A stretch of 56,542 nucleotides of DNA. Source: Gammaproteobacteria bacterium. Lineage in GTDB: Bacteria; Pseudomonadota; Gammaproteobacteria; Arenicellales; UBA868. A model generated the notes under the pieces. That model did no database searches. It worked only from the letters and a program-made list of their open reading frames with translations, and was not told where the DNA came from. How positions within the stretch are numbered: the stretch's first letter is position 1; every line of letters begins with the position of its first letter. The stretch lies in the NCBI GenBank assembly GCA_022451485.1, contig JAKUQS010000017.1, positions 1 to 56,542 on the forward strand. The letters run 5' to 3'. Made by a program: the position numbers and the translations under genes. Positions 54,296 to 56,542 of the stretch are shown piece after piece.

Positions 54296-56137
54296 TCAAT
54301 CCAGCTCGAACGTCTCACGCCAGTCCTCTTCCTCATTCCACACCGGCTGATCCATTTTGGCGAACACCATGTTGCCAATCACCAAGCTGTCCATCTCGGT
54401 TCGCATAAAACACCGATACGCATCGAGCGGCGTACAAACGATCGGCTCGCCGCGAACATTAAAGGAGGTGTTTACCAAAACACCGCAACCGGTCAATTGA
54501 TCAAAGGCAGACAACAAAGCATGAAATTGCGGATTAGTCTCCTTGTGGACGCTCTGAATACGTGCGGAATAATCGATGTGTGTGATGGCAGGTAACTCGG
54601 AGCGCAACACATTAAGCTTATCAATCCCAAAGAGCTGATCGTCTTCTACGCTGACCTGTTTCCGTAACATCTCCCTGACATTAGCCACCAACAACATATA
54701 GGGACTATCCTCCGCTTGCTCAAAATAGTCCGCAATCCTTTCCGCCAGCACCGCCGGAGCGAAGGGGCGGAATGACTCCCGGTACTTAATTTTAAGGTTC
54801 ATCACCGACTGCATCTCGATATTTCTCGGATCCCCGATGATAGAACGTGCTCCCAGTGCCCTGGGACCAAACTCCATTCGTCCTTGAAACCATCCAACCA
54901 CATTGCCTTTGGCAAGCAACTCGGCAACGCTGGAATAAAGCTCAGATGCCTCTAGCGTGTTGTAGACGGCCCCCACACTTTCCAGTGACTCCCGTGCCTC
55001 GGCATCAGTGAAAGCCGGACCGAGATAGGCACCCTGCATGGCATCTTGAGTGTCGCAGGAACGGGGTTGATCCAGATACTCGTGCCACGTCGCGAGCGCA
55101 CAACCCAGTGCACCACCCGCATCACCCGCAGCCGGCTGAATCCAAAGCCCCTCAAAGGGCCCTTCGCGTAACAAACGGCCATTGGCCACACAGTTCAATG
55201 CGACACCGCCCGCCAGACAGAGATTCTTGAGTCCCGTCTCAGCATGAATCGTCTGTGCCAAGCGCAGCACGATATCTTCTGTGACCACCTGGATTGATGC
55301 GGCGATGTCCATTTCATCCTGCGTCAACGGCGATTCCGGCGCACGCGGTCCCCGCCGAAAGAGTTCACTAAAACGATCATTCGTCATGCGAAGGCCAGTG
55401 GCATAGTCAAAGTACTCCATCGCCAACCGGAAAGTGCCATCGAGCTTCACGTCAATCAGATTATCGAGAATGAGTTCGGTGTAACGCGGCACTCCATACG
55501 GCGCAAGCCCCATTAACTTGTATTCTCCGGAATTCACTTTAAATCCCGTGAAATAGGTGAATGCCGAATAAAGCAGACCAAGCGAATGGGGGAAATCGAT
55601 CTGCCACAGGGGATGCACTCGATTATCCTTGCCGTGCCACACGGTCGTTGTGGCCCACTCGCCAACCCCGTCCATGCACAATACCGCAGCCTCAGGAAAT
55701 GGACTGGGGAAAAAAGCAGAGGCGGCGTGTGACTGATGATGCTCAGCGAAAAGCAGCGACGGTAGCGCTTTCTTTTCACACTCGCCAATAGCCGCCAGTT
55801 CACGCCGAATAACAGTTTTTAGATAAAGTTTTTCCTTTAACCAGATCGGCATGGCCGCGAGAAATGAGGGAAACCCTCGGGGCGTTGTCGCTATATAGGT
55901 CTCCAGCAAACGCTCAAACTTAACCAGGGGCTTGTCATAGAAGACCACCTGGTCGATTGCATTGAAAGCTAGCCCTGCCTCAGCCAAGCAATAACGGATT
56001 GCCTGCGTTGGAAACCCGGCATCGTGTTTTTTCCGCGTAAAGCGTTCTTCTTGTGCGGCCGCGATGATCTTGCCATCGCTCACGAGCGCCGCGGCGCTGT
56101 CGTGATAATAAGCAGATAACCCCAGTATATGACTCAT
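54296..56137 (-). CDS. carbamoyltransferase (NodU/TobZ family)
   Basis: A 613-residue O-carbamoyltransferase that transfers a carbamoyl group from carbamoyl phosphate through carbamoyl-adenylate, as NodU does for nodulation factors and TobZ for tobramycin. It opens with ILGLSAYYHDSAAALV, and has metal-binding His in FAEHHQSHAASAFFP, the kinase-like GGVALNCVANG loop and FGPRALGARSIIGDPRN near the C-terminal YrdC-like domain. The gene is complete and of normal length. Its operon partners are SxtJ and DUF5989. The acceptor is unknown; a lipid or cell-surface sugar is a plausible target given the membrane partners. Confidence 0.94.
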   Translation of the reverse strand: MSHILGLSAYYHDSAAALVSDGKIIAAAQEERFTRKKHDAGFPTQAIRYCLAEAGLAFNAIDQVVFYDKPLVKFERLLETYIATTPRGFPSFLAAMPIWLKEKLYLKTVIRRELAAIGECEKKALPSLLFAEHHQSHAASAFFPSPFPEAAVLCMDGVGEWATTTVWHGKDNRVHPLWQIDFPHSLGLLYSAFTYFTGFKVNSGEYKLMGLAPYGVPRYTELILDNLIDVKLDGTFRLAMEYFDYATGLRMTNDRFSELFRRGPRAPESPLTQDEMDIAASIQVVTEDIVLRLAQTIHAETGLKNLCLAGGVALNCVANGRLLREGPFEGLWIQPAAGDAGGALGCALATWHEYLDQPRSCDTQDAMQGAYLGPAFTDAEARESLESVGAVYNTLEASELYSSVAELLAKGNVVGWFQGRMEFGPRALGARSIIGDPRNIEMQSVMNLKIKYRESFRPFAPAVLAERIADYFEQAEDSPYMLLVANVREMLRKQVSVEDDQLFGIDKLNVLRSELPAITHIDYSARIQSVHKETNPQFHALLSAFDQLTGCGVLVNTSFNVRGEPIVCTPLDAYRCFMRTEMDSLVIGNMVFAKMDQPVWNEEEDWRETFELD

Positions 56138-56181
56138 GACTTATGCATCAGGCTGTGTCATGGTCTTCTCTATGGTGAGAA

Positions 56182-56255
56182 TGGAGGCTGAGGCCGGAAT
56201 CGAACCGGCGTCCACGGCTTTGCAGGCCGCTGCATAACCACTCTGCCACCCAGCC
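56182..56255 (-). tRNA. tRNA-Cys, anticodon GCA
   Basis: A complete 74-nt tRNA on the minus strand with the 3' CCA encoded. The acceptor arms GGCTGGG and CTCAGCC pair with one G-U, the T arm contains GGTTCGATTCC, and the anticodon loop CTGCAAA gives GCA. It lies just upstream of the carbamoyltransferase operon in the same direction. Confidence 0.96.
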
Positions 56256-56542
56256 GACGGTGATGTTTAAAAGTAGACGAAGACCTTCGCTTGATCGGCA
56301 CGGATTATATTCGATCTCGTCTATGGACTGGGCCGGACGCCTGATTATTTATCCCTGATAATTCGGATCAAGCCAGGTGCATTGAGCCGAAAATCCATAG
56401 CGCTTGATGATACTAGCTACCCGCAGGGTGTCTTATTCTGACCGGCCATAGGTTTCTCTTCGTACTGTCTAGCGTCGGTTCAATCGTATCCACGCTACTC
56501 ACTCAATCCACTCATTGAAGCGCCCACGCCCGTTAGCGTGCG
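56256..56542. other. non-coding right end of the window
   Basis: These 287 bases show no gene I can support. The tRNA promoter should lie at its left. At the very end, CACGC (56525-56529) and GCGTG (56536-56540) form a short hairpin that may belong to a feature outside the window. Confidence 0.4.

Noticed and set aside
1-56542. CRISPR array, insertion sequence, prophage or integrase
   Set aside because: No regularly spaced repeats, transposase-like motifs or phage structural genes were seen on either strand.

Overview
The window is 56.5 kb of bacterial chromosome with about 50% GC and dense genes on both strands. It holds one tRNA and no rRNA, CRISPR, insertion sequence or phage gene that I can see. 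RhlE, a YheS-type ABC-F protein, Dtd, S-formylglutathione hydrolase, DadA and a TRAP transporter suggest a proteobacterium. The load of CaiB/BaiF CoA-transferases, sulfatases, a PhyH dioxygenase and enolase-superfamily enzymes fits a marine or host-associated gammaproteobacterium. That placement is inference; there is no marker gene here to fix it.

Region 1 (1-18.3 kb) is catabolic. It carries two alpha/beta hydrolases with an unusual G-x-H-T-G nucleophile elbow, acyl-CoA dehydrogenase, enoyl-CoA hydratase, two CaiB/BaiF CoA-transferases, an MmgE/PrpD protein, a flavodoxin-fold quinone reductase and an iron alcohol dehydrogenase. It continues with a truncated isochorismatase-family gene, a RutA/SsuD-like flavin monooxygenase, a metallo-beta-lactamase-fold hydrolase, an N-acyl-D-amino-acid deacylase, an E1 alpha/beta thiamine-diphosphate pair without E2/E3, S-formylglutathione hydrolase and an enolase-superfamily enzyme. 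The set looks like oxygenation and hydrolysis of a ring or amide compound followed by CoA-dependent breakdown.

Region 2 (18.3-33.8 kb) is a sulfatase island. Six formylglycine-type sulfatases without signal peptides surround a carbohydrate-type ABC importer. The operon binding protein-permease-permease-sulfatase-sulfatase runs leftward. The divergent arm holds sulfatase-ATPase-sulfatase, followed by a head-to-head pair of closely related sulfatases and a second enolase-superfamily enzyme. The simplest reading is import of small sulfate esters and desulfation in the cytoplasm, with the sugar or acid core passed to dehydratase and oxidoreductase enzymes, including the aldo/keto reductase at 33.8 kb.

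Region 3 (33.8-42.9 kb) is mostly housekeeping: aldo/keto reductase, a 54-residue truncated reading frame, an unknown 176-residue protein, dtd, a zinc-free MDR oxidoreductase, a thioesterase, an ABC-F ATPase, rhlE, and an unknown gene after a gene-poor 765 bp gap. Region 4 (43-53.7 kb) has an FAD amine oxidase-type gene with a PhyH dioxygenase, a complete TRAP transporter with D-amino-acid dehydrogenase, an HTH-methyltransferase-like fusion, an MFS carrier and a type II HAD dehalogenase-like enzyme. The right end holds a carbamoyltransferase-SxtJ-DUF5989 module, whose last gene is only 50 codons, and tRNA-Cys(GCA).
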